Below, piece by piece: positions 1 to 7,231 of a stretch of 14,255 bases of DNA. This DNA is from an uncultured Prevotellaceae bacterium (GTDB lineage: Bacteria; Bacteroidota; Bacteroidia; Bacteroidales; Bacteroidaceae). The notes below the pieces were generated by a model. It did no database searches. It saw only the letters and a program-made list of their open reading frames with translations, and had not been told where the DNA came from. The stretch lies in NCBI GenBank assembly GCA_937891085.1, contig CALAEY010000075.1:1-14255 (forward strand). The letters run 5' to 3'. Both the position numbers and the translations under genes were made by a program. The stretch's first letter is position 1. Each line of letters begins with the position of its first letter.

Positions 1-47
1 CTGCCGTACGGGTAACCGTACCGGGGGTTCGAATCCCCAAGCTTCCG
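1..47 (+). tRNA. tRNA-Ser, 3' part only (probable)
   Basis: The window opens inside a tRNA gene. Visible are a long variable arm (GTACGG paired with CCGTAC, positions 6-21), a T arm with the TTCGAAT loop at 28-34 flanked by GGGGG and CCCC, the 3' acceptor strand AGCTTCC at 40-46 and a discriminator G at 47. The long variable arm limits it to Ser, Leu or Tyr, and the G discriminator favours Ser. The anticodon lies off the left edge, so the isoacceptor cannot be read. The CCA end does not appear to be encoded (CAA follows), as is common in Bacteroidetes. Confidence 0.85.
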
Positions 48-74
48 CAATGATTAAAGAAAAAGGTTTTAGGT

Positions 75-110
75 AAGAGGGAATTCGTGATGAATTTCCT
101 CTTTTTTCTT
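75..110 (+). terminator. Rho-independent terminator of the tRNA
   Basis: A 12-bp stem (AAGAGGGAATTC at 75-86 with GAATTTCCTCTT at 92-103, one G-T wobble) encloses a 5-nt loop and runs into a T-rich tract. It lies just downstream of the tRNA and would end its transcript. Confidence 0.85.
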
Positions 111-157
111 AACTTCTGGAGTTCTCTGGAAGTCCCCAAGTTTTCTCTTTCTCAGTC

Positions 158-216
158 AAAATGTATTACAAATGTATTACACCTTTGAAGGTCACTTAGG
201 GAGGTGTAATACATTT
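158..216. repeat. ATGTATTAC repeat array: two direct copies and one inverted copy
   Basis: AATGTATTA occurs at 160-168 and again at 171-179, an 11-bp step (about one helical turn). A perfect 15-bp inverted repeat joins the second copy, AAATGTATTACACCT (170-184), to AGGTGTAATACATTT (202-216) across a 17-nt spacer. A further inverted 9-mer, TAATACATT, lies at 455-463. The position between a tRNA 3' end and an integrase remnant fits arm- or core-type recombinase sites, or an operator of the lost integrase gene. No T-tract supports terminator function. Confidence 0.75.
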
Positions 217-263
217 TACTGCAGTTTTTTATCTTATTAACATTAAATTAAACATTATTTACA

Positions 264-476
264 ATGATTAACAGATTACCTCAAATAACACTGGTATTTG
301 ACAGAAGAAAGAGAGCCACTTCAAGCAAGAAAGGAGTGGTAGAGATAAGAGTCACCTATGATAGGAAACAACATGCATGTCTGCGCTGTAACTGTAAAAA
401 AATTAGCAGAACGATGGGAATTAGAAAAAGAGTCGCTATCTTTGTCACAAATAATAATACATTAACTAACAAATAA
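264..476 (+). pseudogene. Tyrosine integrase remnant (N-terminal arm-binding domain)
   Basis: The first ~34 codons (residues 7-34, starting ITLVFDRRKRATSS and ending VTYDRKQ) closely resemble the arm-type DNA-binding domain that opens Bacteroidales phage/transposon tyrosine integrases. After codon ~34 this frame becomes Cys/Lys-rich and unlike the family. In the +1 frame the sequence instead reads MHVCAVTVKKLAERWE, which resembles the expected continuation (a beta strand, then lysines and a Trp), so a small indel near 364-372 probably broke the frame. The core-binding and catalytic domains (R-H-R-Y) are absent; an esterase gene begins 13 nt after the stop. Full-length relatives have about 400 residues. 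Location next to a tRNA 3' end fits a decayed integrated element. Whether the 70-residue frame is still expressed is unknown. Confidence 0.7.
437..444 (+). promoter_or_regulatory. Possible -7 box (TATCTTTG) for the esterase gene
   Basis: TATCTTTG matches the Bacteroidetes primary-sigma -7 consensus TAnnTTTG exactly and lies 46 nt before the esterase ATG. No TTTG is found at the usual ~20-nt distance upstream (GATG at 413-416 is a poor match). The box sits inside the integrase remnant, so the esterase promoter may have been formed or preserved within decayed sequence. Confidence 0.35.
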
Positions 477-489
477 AATCAAACGAAAA

Positions 490-1722
490 ATGAAAAAGCA
501 ATTATTGACTTTGGCCCTCGTGGCTATGAGTGGCATGGCGATGGCACAGCAGGCACTGTTTAGCAGCGCCAGTGTGAAATCTCCTGAGATCAATGATGAC
601 GGTACAGTGACTTTCCGACTCTATGCCCCTAAGGCTGTGACCGTGAGGCTGACTGGCGACTTCCTGCCTCAGCAGAAGATCCAGACACAGTTTGGTGAGA
701 TGGAGACTGCAGGTAACGTGGAGATGAAAGAGGACTCTACAGGTGTTTGGAGCTTTACCAGCCAGAAACTGGATCCTGAGCTCTACTCTTACAACTTCAT
801 CGTGAACGGCATGCGCTATCTGGATCCATCAAACATCTACATGAACCGTGACGTGGCTACTTGGACCAACATCTTCATCATCAAGGGTGAGAAGGGTAGC
901 AAGGGCGACCTCTACAGCGTGAATGCAGTGCCTCATGGCAATGTGGCTAAGGTATGGTATGACAGCCCAACATTGAAGCTGACTCGCCGTATGACGGTCT
1001 ACACGCCTGCTGGCTATGAGAAGGGTAAGAACTATCCTGTGCTCTATCTGCTGCATGGTGCTGGTGGAGATGAGAACGCTTGGAGCGAACTGGGACGTGC
1101 TGCTCAGATTCTGGACAACCTGATCGCTACTGGAAAGGCTAAGCCTATGCTCGTGGTGATGACCAACGGTAATCCTAATACCGCTGCTGCTCCTGGTGAG
1201 TGGGATTTCGGTATGTATCAGCCAGCTATGGGCGGCGGTGGCGTACAGCTCCCTCAGGCTGCTGCTTCTATGGATGCCAGCTTCATGGATGTGGTGAACT
1301 ACATCGAGAAGAACTACAAGGTGGCTAAGGGTAAGGCCAACCGTGCTATCTGCGGTCTGTCTATGGGTGGTGGCCACTCATTCCAGATCTCTAAGCGCTA
1401 TCCAGACACTTTCAACTATGTTGGTCTGTTCTCTGCAGCTATCGGTGTAGGTGGTGGCGGCAACAACAACACCCCACTGCTGGACCGTCTAAACAACGAT
1501 GCAGAGTTCAATCAGCAGATGGCTACGCTGTTCAGCAAGAAGCCAGCCCACTACTGGATTGCTATCGGTAAGACCGACTTCCTGTATGAGAGCAACAAGG
1601 CACTGCGTCAGTACCTCGATGCTAAGGGCTATCCTTACGAGTATCGTGAGACTGACGGTGGTCACATCTGGCGCAACTGGCGTATTTACTTGTCTGAGTT
1701 TGCTCAGAAGATTTTCAAGTAA
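490..1722 (+). CDS. Secreted CE1-type esterase (feruloyl/acetyl-xylan esterase-like)
   Basis: Predicted 410-residue exported carbohydrate esterase, likely releasing ferulate or acetyl groups from plant cell-wall xylan; the exact substrate is not readable. Residues 1-19 form a typical signal peptide ending AMA-Q, with no lipobox Cys, so the product should be periplasmic or secreted. Residues ~30-132 resemble the early-set/CBM48-like beta-sandwich found at the N-terminus of such enzymes (VTFRLYAPKA, VRLTGDF). The alpha/beta-hydrolase domain covers ~155-410, with an oxyanion-side HGAGGDENAW (189-198), nucleophile Ser291 in GLSMGG, probable acid Asp363 (GKTDFL) and base His392 (DGGHIW). The architecture matches the single-module esterases common in Prevotella and Bacteroides. 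It appears monocistronic, with the integrase remnant upstream and a strong terminator downstream. Its base composition looks like that of its neighbours. Confidence 0.92.
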   Translation: MKKQLLTLALVAMSGMAMAQQALFSSASVKSPEINDDGTVTFRLYAPKAVTVRLTGDFLPQQKIQTQFGEMETAGNVEMKEDSTGVWSFTSQKLDPELYSYNFIVNGMRYLDPSNIYMNRDVATWTNIFIIKGEKGSKGDLYSVNAVPHGNVAKVWYDSPTLKLTRRMTVYTPAGYEKGKNYPVLYLLHGAGGDENAWSELGRAAQILDNLIATGKAKPMLVVMTNGNPNTAAAPGEWDFGMYQPAMGGGGVQLPQAAASMDASFMDVVNYIEKNYKVAKGKANRAICGLSMGGGHSFQISKRYPDTFNYVGLFSAAIGVGGGGNNNTPLLDRLNNDAEFNQQMATLFSKKPAHYWIAIGKTDFLYESNKALRQYLDAKGYPYEYRETDGGHIWRNWRIYLSEFAQKIFK

Positions 1723-1747
1723 ATAGCAGTTTGCAGAAAAAAATTAG

Positions 1748-1776
1748 GGCGCATCTGTTTGGGTGCGCCTTTTTTT
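1748..1776 (+). terminator. Rho-independent terminator after the esterase
   Basis: GGCGCATC (1748-1755) pairs with GGTGCGCC (1762-1769) in an 8-bp GC-rich stem with one wobble and a 6-nt loop, followed by seven T residues. It begins 25 nt after the esterase stop codon. Confidence 0.9.
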
Positions 1777-1787
1777 GTTTATATTTG
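1758..1787 (+). promoter_or_regulatory. Probable promoter of the RyR-domain operon
   Basis: TATATTTG at 1780-1787 matches the TAnnTTTG -7 box. TTTG at 1758-1761 could be the -33 box, with an 18-nt spacer, slightly short of the usual 19-21. The upstream box falls in the loop of the preceding terminator. The ATG at 1816 is 28 nt past the -7 box, which leaves a leader of about 20 nt. Confidence 0.45.
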
Positions 1788-1815
1788 CAAGAAAGAAACT
1801 TTAAAATCTGAAATC

Positions 1816-2253
1816 ATGGAAGAATATATCCCAAAACCCATCGATCTGAGCGACGTTTCGCTGACAGACGACCTCATCGAACTGCGTGAAGCCATAGCTG
1901 AGAATGCCCACGAAATCTGGGCGGAGAACCGTAGGCTGGAAGGCTGGACGTATGGTCCCGTGCGTGATGATAAGAAGAAGCAGACACCTGATATGGTGCC
2001 TTACAAGGACCTCTCCGACGGCGAGAAGGAGTATGACCGTGCTACGGCCATGCGCTCCATCAAGCTGCTGAAGAAGCTGGGCTACGATGTGGTGAAGGTG
2101 CAGGAGACTGAGCTCTATAAGGAGATGATAGAGCGCATACGTAATAACAAGGTGCAGTATCATTGCAGCAGCTGTGGAGGCTTTATCTTCAAGCACCAGG
2201 TGTTCTGCGAGCACTGCGGACATAAGCTGGATCGCACCGACTGGGAAGGCTGA
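1816..2253 (+). CDS. RyR-domain protein with C-terminal zinc ribbon
   Basis: Predicted 145-residue soluble protein. Residues ~4-95 match the bacterial form of the RyR domain (the repeat first described in ryanodine receptors): YIPKPIDLSDV at 4-14, HEIWA at 32-36, GWTYGP at 43-48, MVPY at 60-63 and EYDR at 72-75. Residues 117-134 form a CxxC-x10-CxxC zinc ribbon (Cys117, 120, 131, 134), joined by a charged helix. Bacterial RyR domains have no settled biochemical role; ligand sensing is a hypothesis, and the ribbon suggests a nucleic-acid or protein contact. The start at 1816 is chosen because an in-frame start at 1759 would lie inside the upstream terminator and precede the promoter box. The membrane-protein gene follows after 13 nt, so the two are probably one operon. 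A second RyR-like domain lies at the C-terminus of the convergent channel gene. Confidence 0.85.
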   Translation: MEEYIPKPIDLSDVSLTDDLIELREAIAENAHEIWAENRRLEGWTYGPVRDDKKKQTPDMVPYKDLSDGEKEYDRATAMRSIKLLKKLGYDVVKVQETELYKEMIERIRNNKVQYHCSSCGGFIFKHQVFCEHCGHKLDRTDWEG

Positions 2254-2266
2254 TCTTCATTGAAAA

Positions 2267-3643
2267 ATGGCAGAGATAGACTGGTATGACTTAGGTCATC
2301 TGACTGGCATGGCATTACCCATCGGTGCGGGCACACTCTTGGGTTCTGCCTTTGTTATCATGATCGCTTTCTTCTTCCTGTCGTTTCCGCTGCGCCTGTT
2401 GATAGTCTATTCGAAGAACTACCAGATAGCTATGCGATGCCGTATGGCGGCCGACTGGATGTTGGTCGCCATCATCGTTATTGTGATCTTCAATGCGCTG
2501 ACGGCATCAAGCGTGGTTTCTGAGACCTTGTCGCCAAACAAGGATTTGTTCTGGTTCTCGGTACAGCGTGCGGGAGCTAGCCTTATGACGATAGTGCCTT
2601 TCTATTACATCATGCTGCGACTGACCAACCGCCAGGAGTTCTATTCTGACAAGCATGTGCAGTATCTGGAATACTTCATACTATACCTGCGTAGCTTCAG
2701 GGACGATAAGCGCTTCAGGAAGTCGGAGAAGAAGCTGATGCGGGCGTTGAAACGCCTCTATTTCCCCTTTGCCATAGGTAAGCCTGATGAGTTTATGCCG
2801 CAGCAGGGGGCTAAGCGCATCTATGTGGGCAAGAATTGGCAGGACATTGTCGTAGAACTGCAGCAAAAAGCTCCCATCATCCTGCAGCGCATAAATATGA
2901 GCGAGAGCTACCTGTGGGAATTTGAGCAGAGCGTGAAGGGTGGACATCTGAAGAAGGTGCTCTTCTGGGTGGCCGACTATGCGGAGTATGAGGAGTTTCG
3001 TAGCTATGCTGCTGAGAAATACGGCTTGCAGCTTCCTGTACTGAACGAGATGGAATGTGAGCAGTTATTCTACATGTTGACAGATGGGCAGTTCCGCGTC
3101 TATGCGCTCGACAATAAAAAGGCATATCACCAGTTCGCGGAGATTTACGTGAGGGAGCATCCCGACCATGTGGCAGTATACGGACAGTATTTATATGGGC
3201 GTAGGAACCGGGATTTGCTGCGCTTGGCACTCTCGCCTGTTTATGATAAACTGGTGATGCCAGGGGTGAACCGTTGGAGTTGGTGGGCTTTCCTTTTCCC
3301 GGATTTCTTCCTGATCTGCCAGTCGGTCAAGTATCGCATCTTGCTCTATTTTACTTTCATATCCTTGCCGCTGATTACTCAGGTTGGTCTTCTGACAAGG
3401 GTTCAGATGTCTCTCATTATCTTTGTCTGTATGCTGGTGATGGGCAAGAATGGACGCACTCTGGCATGGTCGTCTTATAAGTGGGAGAGTTTGGCGTACT
3501 TCGAGAAACGCTATCGTTCCAGGATGGTACTGGTCATCTCTTTGGGCTTCCTCCGCTATTTCCTCTGGTTTGCCATAGGCTTCTGGCTGCTGTTCAACCC
3601 CTTCGGATGGGATCTGCCACACTACGACTGGGCACTCTGGTAA
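2267..3643 (+). CDS. Multi-pass membrane protein with a TIR-like cytosolic domain
   Basis: Predicted 458-residue integral membrane protein of no named family that I can recall. Hydrophobic segments at about 22-48, 61-80 and 102-117, and again at about 343-370, 380-393 and 419-445, flank a cytosolic region (~125-340). That region opens with FILYLRSFRDD (137-147), then an alpha helix, FAIGKPDEF (168-176), a conserved-looking GAKRIYV (181-187), W191, and KAPIILQRINMSESYLWEFE (201-220). The order (strand with SF-x-D, helix, basic/Gly loop, strand, then S-x-x-LWE-x-E) recalls TIR domains, in which a Glu at the last position is catalytic for NAD+ cleavage. Glu218 or Glu220 would be the candidate here. 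This is pattern resemblance only. The gene lies 13 nt after the RyR gene, suggesting co-expression. LRSF-x-DD membrane proteins occur scattered in bacteria without known function. Confidence 0.75.
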   Translation: MAEIDWYDLGHLTGMALPIGAGTLLGSAFVIMIAFFFLSFPLRLLIVYSKNYQIAMRCRMAADWMLVAIIVIVIFNALTASSVVSETLSPNKDLFWFSVQRAGASLMTIVPFYYIMLRLTNRQEFYSDKHVQYLEYFILYLRSFRDDKRFRKSEKKLMRALKRLYFPFAIGKPDEFMPQQGAKRIYVGKNWQDIVVELQQKAPIILQRINMSESYLWEFEQSVKGGHLKKVLFWVADYAEYEEFRSYAAEKYGLQLPVLNEMECEQLFYMLTDGQFRVYALDNKKAYHQFAEIYVREHPDHVAVYGQYLYGRRNRDLLRLALSPVYDKLVMPGVNRWSWWAFLFPDFFLICQSVKYRILLYFTFISLPLITQVGLLTRVQMSLIIFVCMLVMGKNGRTLAWSSYKWESLAYFEKRYRSRMVLVISLGFLRYFLWFAIGFWLLFNPFGWDLPHYDWALW

Positions 3644-3644
3644 G

Positions 3645-3664
3645 TTCTCAAAGGCCTCTGAGAA
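3645..3664. terminator. Hairpin between convergent genes, possible bidirectional terminator
   Basis: TTCTCA (3645-3650) pairs with TGAGAA (3659-3664) across AAGGCCTC. It sits in the 57-bp gap between the convergent ends of the membrane-protein and channel genes. Neither strand has a clean T-tract immediately after the stem, so terminator activity is uncertain. A short direct repeat of TTTGCATTTT follows at about 3680-3697. Confidence 0.4.
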
Positions 3665-3700
3665 AATACAAAAATAATCTTTGCATTTTTGCATTTTAGG

Positions 3701-5713
3701 TTATCTCGTAGCGCCATTGCGCTGCAAGATAATCAATGGTAGGCATCGCACCATGATGCGATCGAGATCCTTGCTATACTCTGAAAGTTCTTCATACGGA
3801 CGGATGTCCTGATGGATGAAGAGCTGGCGGCACTGCTTGCGGAAGGCCTCGTCTGTTTCCATGCGCTGCAAGGTCTCTGCGTCTGGTTTGCGGAAGCCTA
3901 AAAGCAGCTTCTCCATGCTCCAGCGGTTGTGCTCCACCATGGCGATGGTGTTCACCTCTTCTTCCGTCAGTTTGGCTGGGCAGTGGTCCTCATCATGTCC
4001 CAAGGCGCGGAGCTTCGGACCGATAGAGTAGCTGTTGTAGTAGTTGCTCCACTGCAGGGCCACTGGCAGTTGTATCCAGAGCTGGTGCATGGTTTGCTCA
4101 TCGGGCAGCTCTGTAGGTGTGGTGCCGTGCTTGAAGAAGTAGTCGTAGATATAGTTGATGGTCTGTGCCACCTGAAGTTCACGGCTGTTGAGGTCGAAGT
4201 AGTTGTCCATCATGCCGAAGGGGAACAGATGGCTGAACTTCGATACCTTGTCTTCCTTCCATTCGCAGTTGAGCATGCTCAGCAGAGCCGCAGACGACTG
4301 CTGTTGCAGCAGGATAGGGATGTTGCGTTCATAGATGATGTCTGGCAGGTAGAGCCCGATGTCCATGTTGAGCTTAGGCTTCTTCAGACAGATGGCGATG
4401 GTGAGCACCTGACCCTTATCCTGCGCCCAAGTGGCGAGCAACTGCTGCACGGGCATTGACTCCGCACGGGCCTTAATGAACTCAAAGCGGATGTCGAGGA
4501 AGTCGGCATCCTTGCCTGTAAAGAGGGTAGGAGGCAGCACTTTCTCCGTGTGGTCATCGCTCTCAAAGTCGCGATAGGACGAAGACATGATCTGGAACAG
4601 ATGGCGGTAACGGTTCTTGAAGATATCCATTTCACGGTCGGCATGAATGTCTATGAAGGTGATGCGCGTTTTCAGTTCCGGATTTCTGAAGTAATTGGGG
4701 AAGTGCATCAGCTGTGCCGCTTCCGTGCCGAGTGCCACACCCAGTCGGCTCATACCCAGAATCACCAGATGCACGTACTTCTCGCTTTGTTGTGAGATCT
4801 GCTCCCTATCCAGTGGCGGATAGGCCGTCTTGGTATAGCCATCGGTGTAGAAACGGCTGATAAGCACCTTCTTGGCCCATCCTTCGAAGAAGTTGAACGG
4901 GCGGAACTCGATATATTTGCGCCACTCTTCAGCGAGGTCTGTCACTTGGAATACGGAGAACGTGTTATGGTAGGCGAAGAACACCGTGAACGGGATGATG
5001 GGGCAGTCTTTCTCCCGCTTATGTATCTCCACAATCTTCTTCAGGCACTCTATGTTCATGGAGTCATGATCCACCTCATCACGATTGCCTATTACGAACA
5101 CCTCGCGGGCATGAGTGGTACAGAGGCGCTGTAGGTCTTCCTCCGAGTCACGGCGGGCATTGGCCATCAACACACGGTCTTCCTGCTTTTTGGGCAGATT
5201 GCGGTCTATGTAGCCCTTCACTGTCTGAGCCGGCTCTGTGGTCTGCACCAAGATGTGGCAGCCGTCATAGCGAGAATCGCGGCAGATTTGTGCCACGAGA
5301 GAAGGCACCATGTCATCGTAGCCGATGATCACCACATGGTCATGCAGTTGGTAGGTGATGCCGCCCTCCTTGAAGTTTTCCACATGGCGCTGCAGCATGT
5401 TGGAGATCACAGACACCAAGCAGCCCCCCAGCAGGATGGTGCCTATCAGCGCTATCAGCTGTGCGATGGTGCGGCGCTCTGGTGCCACATAGTCCACGGC
5501 TCCAGGGTCTATCAGCAGTTGGAATACGCGCTGGTGCCATGACATCTGACTGAGGTCGGCCGTGCCGCTTTTCAGGGCGATGGCGAAGTGCAGCAGCCAT
5601 CCTATGGCGAATATCAGTATGATGGCTGTGATGAGCCAAGCCAGCTGTTTCCAGCCCTGTGCTGCAAACGAGCGGTCGAACAATATGCGGAAGCGTTGAA
5701 TCAGTGTCTTCAT
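3701..5713 (-). CDS. Two-TM pore-loop channel-like protein with two Rossmann (TrkA-N/RCK-like) domains and C-terminal RyR-like domain
   Basis: Predicted 670-residue inner-membrane protein. TM1 (~23-47) and TM2 (~82-105) bracket a re-entrant segment with LLIDPGAVDY (67-75), similar in layout to the DxG-type pore of CASTOR/POLLUX-like channels and unlike the TVGYG filter of classical K+ channels. A first nucleotide-binding-like fold begins at VVIIGYDDM (127-135), and a second at HLVILGMSRLGVALG (315-329), both with degenerate GxGxxG motifs. Residues ~586-650 contain IAMVEHNRWSMEKLLLGF (590-607), the EH-x-RW signature found in bacterial RyR-type domains. The likely role is a ligand-gated cation channel or its regulator; the ion and ligand are unknown. 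Its start lies 12 nt after the antiporter stop, so the two are almost certainly co-transcribed, which supports a shared role in K+ or cation balance. The convergent neighbouring operon encodes another RyR protein. Confidence 0.8.
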   Translation of the reverse strand: MKTLIQRFRILFDRSFAAQGWKQLAWLITAIILIFAIGWLLHFAIALKSGTADLSQMSWHQRVFQLLIDPGAVDYVAPERRTIAQLIALIGTILLGGCLVSVISNMLQRHVENFKEGGITYQLHDHVVIIGYDDMVPSLVAQICRDSRYDGCHILVQTTEPAQTVKGYIDRNLPKKQEDRVLMANARRDSEEDLQRLCTTHAREVFVIGNRDEVDHDSMNIECLKKIVEIHKREKDCPIIPFTVFFAYHNTFSVFQVTDLAEEWRKYIEFRPFNFFEGWAKKVLISRFYTDGYTKTAYPPLDREQISQQSEKYVHLVILGMSRLGVALGTEAAQLMHFPNYFRNPELKTRITFIDIHADREMDIFKNRYRHLFQIMSSSYRDFESDDHTEKVLPPTLFTGKDADFLDIRFEFIKARAESMPVQQLLATWAQDKGQVLTIAICLKKPKLNMDIGLYLPDIIYERNIPILLQQQSSAALLSMLNCEWKEDKVSKFSHLFPFGMMDNYFDLNSRELQVAQTINYIYDYFFKHGTTPTELPDEQTMHQLWIQLPVALQWSNYYNSYSIGPKLRALGHDEDHCPAKLTEEEVNTIAMVEHNRWSMEKLLLGFRKPDAETLQRMETDEAFRKQCRQLFIHQDIRPYEELSEYSKDLDRIMVRCLPLIILQRNGATR

Positions 5714-5725
5714 GAGGTGTATGTT

Positions 5726-7189
5726 CTAAGGATTAGTGGTTATGGTTTCTTCATTTTCCTTGATGAGCAGCAGCTTGTCGCCTACAGCCAGTTCCAGTTG
5801 GCCATTGGGGACGATGAATTTATCTGCACGTTTGATGATCATCACCAGCTGCCCCTTGCTGAACTTCATGTCCATCAGTCTGCTGCCATTCTGCAGCATG
5901 GTTTCAGAGACGGTCAGCTCTTCCAACTGTGAATCCAGTTCATCTGGCAGTTCTATGCCGAATTCATTGCCTTCTGTCTCTTCTGGCAGATCCAGATGCA
6001 GCTTCTTGGCCACACTGCCTATGCTCATGCCTTGCACCAATAGGGAAAGCAGGGTGATGAAGAACACCACGTTGAAGATGATGCTGGCACTCTCAATGCC
6101 TGCAATGACAGGATAGGTGGCGAAAATAATGGGAGCCGCACCACGTAGGCCTACCCATGAAACGAAGAGCTTGGCTTTGGCAGGAAACTCCTTGAATGGC
6201 ATCAGGCAGGCAAATACACTCACAGGACGGGCTATCAGCACCATGAATATGGCGATGAGGATGGCCACCAGGGCTACGTCAAGCATCTCGTGTGGATTGA
6301 CGAGCAAACCCAACGTGAGGAACATGATGATTTGGAACAGCCACGTCAGTCCGTTCATAAAGGTGTTTATCTCCTTGCGATAGGCCAACTTATTATTGCC
6401 CACCACAATGCCTGCGATATAGACAGCCAGATATCCGTTGCCACTCAGCAGATCGGTGAAGATGAAGGTTATGAATACTAAGCTCAGCAGTAGGATTGGG
6501 TAGAGCGAGCCGTTGGGCAGATTGATCTTATTGATGATCCATGTGCAGAAGCGTCCCATCAGGAAACCCAGCAGTCCGCCCACGGAGAACTGTATGAGCA
6601 GATTTCTCACGATGGGCAGGGCATCCAGTTCGCTGCCTCCGGATATCACCTGTATGAGCACCAGTGTGAGCATGATGGCCATAGGGTCATTGCTTCCACT
6701 CTCCAGCTCCAACAGTGGGCGGAGATTGTACTTCAGGTTCATGTGCTGCGACTTCAGAATGTTGAACACAGAGGCGGAGTCGGTAGACGACATAGTAGCC
6801 GCCAACAGCATCGAAGTCATCAATCCCAGGGCAATGTTGGTCTTACTCAGTCCGGAGATGAAAAAGATAAATCCACCTGTCAGCACAGTAGTGATCAGCA
6901 CGCCAGCCGTAGAGAGCAGGATACCAGGTGTCAGCACAGGCTTGATGCTGGAGATTTTGGTGTCCATGCCACCAGAGAAGAGGATGATACTCAGTGCCAC
7001 CATGCCTATGAACTGGGCATCCTTAGCACTGCTGAACTCTATACCGAGTCCATCTGTTCCGAATCCCATGCCCACCAGAAGGAATACGAGCAAGGTAGGG
7101 ACGCCAAACTTAAATCCAGTCTTACTGAAGAGGATGCTGAAGAATAGCAGCACCGAGCCAACGAGCAGAATATTTTCAGAATTTATCAT
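5726..7189 (-). CDS. nhaP2: CPA1-family K+/H+ antiporter with TrkA-C domain (NhaP2/CvrA-type)
   Basis: Predicted 487-residue inner-membrane cation/proton antiporter exchanging cytoplasmic K+ (possibly Na+) for H+. About 12 hydrophobic segments cover residues 5-395. Family motifs are SSTDSASVFNIL (134-145), ESGSNDP (163-169, with the ion-binding Asn-Asp pair) and WVGLRGAAP (345-353). Residues ~407-480 form a soluble TrkA-C-like domain (VPNGQLELAVGDKLLLI at 460-476), typical of NhaP2/CvrA. The E. coli protein is longer (about 578 residues) because it has an extra C-terminal domain that is absent here. The symbol reflects family membership, not proven orthology. A good promoter lies just upstream, and the channel gene follows at 12 nt. 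Confidence 0.9.
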   Translation of the reverse strand: MINSENILLVGSVLLFFSILFSKTGFKFGVPTLLVFLLVGMGFGTDGLGIEFSSAKDAQFIGMVALSIILFSGGMDTKISSIKPVLTPGILLSTAGVLITTVLTGGFIFFISGLSKTNIALGLMTSMLLAATMSSTDSASVFNILKSQHMNLKYNLRPLLELESGSNDPMAIMLTLVLIQVISGGSELDALPIVRNLLIQFSVGGLLGFLMGRFCTWIINKINLPNGSLYPILLLSLVFITFIFTDLLSGNGYLAVYIAGIVVGNNKLAYRKEINTFMNGLTWLFQIIMFLTLGLLVNPHEMLDVALVAILIAIFMVLIARPVSVFACLMPFKEFPAKAKLFVSWVGLRGAAPIIFATYPVIAGIESASIIFNVVFFITLLSLLVQGMSIGSVAKKLHLDLPEETEGNEFGIELPDELDSQLEELTVSETMLQNGSRLMDMKFSKGQLVMIIKRADKFIVPNGQLELAVGDKLLLIKENEETITTNP

Positions 7190-7231
7190 AAAAGCTTTTT
7201 ATTATAAAGTAGGTATAACCTATAATGTGTG

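Noticed and set aside
829..1377. Minus-strand frame of 182 codons opposite the esterase gene
   Set aside because: The His/Thr/Ser-rich translation is what the complement of the esterase codons gives. The plus strand carries the catalytic triad.
1759..1815. Upstream extension of the RyR gene start
   Set aside because: The extra residues lie within the preceding terminator and before the promoter box; family similarity begins at the ATG at 1816.
3929..4459. Plus-strand frame of 176 codons opposite the channel gene
   Set aside because: It has the low-complexity Val/Glu/His-rich composition of an antisense frame; the minus-strand protein has clear domains.
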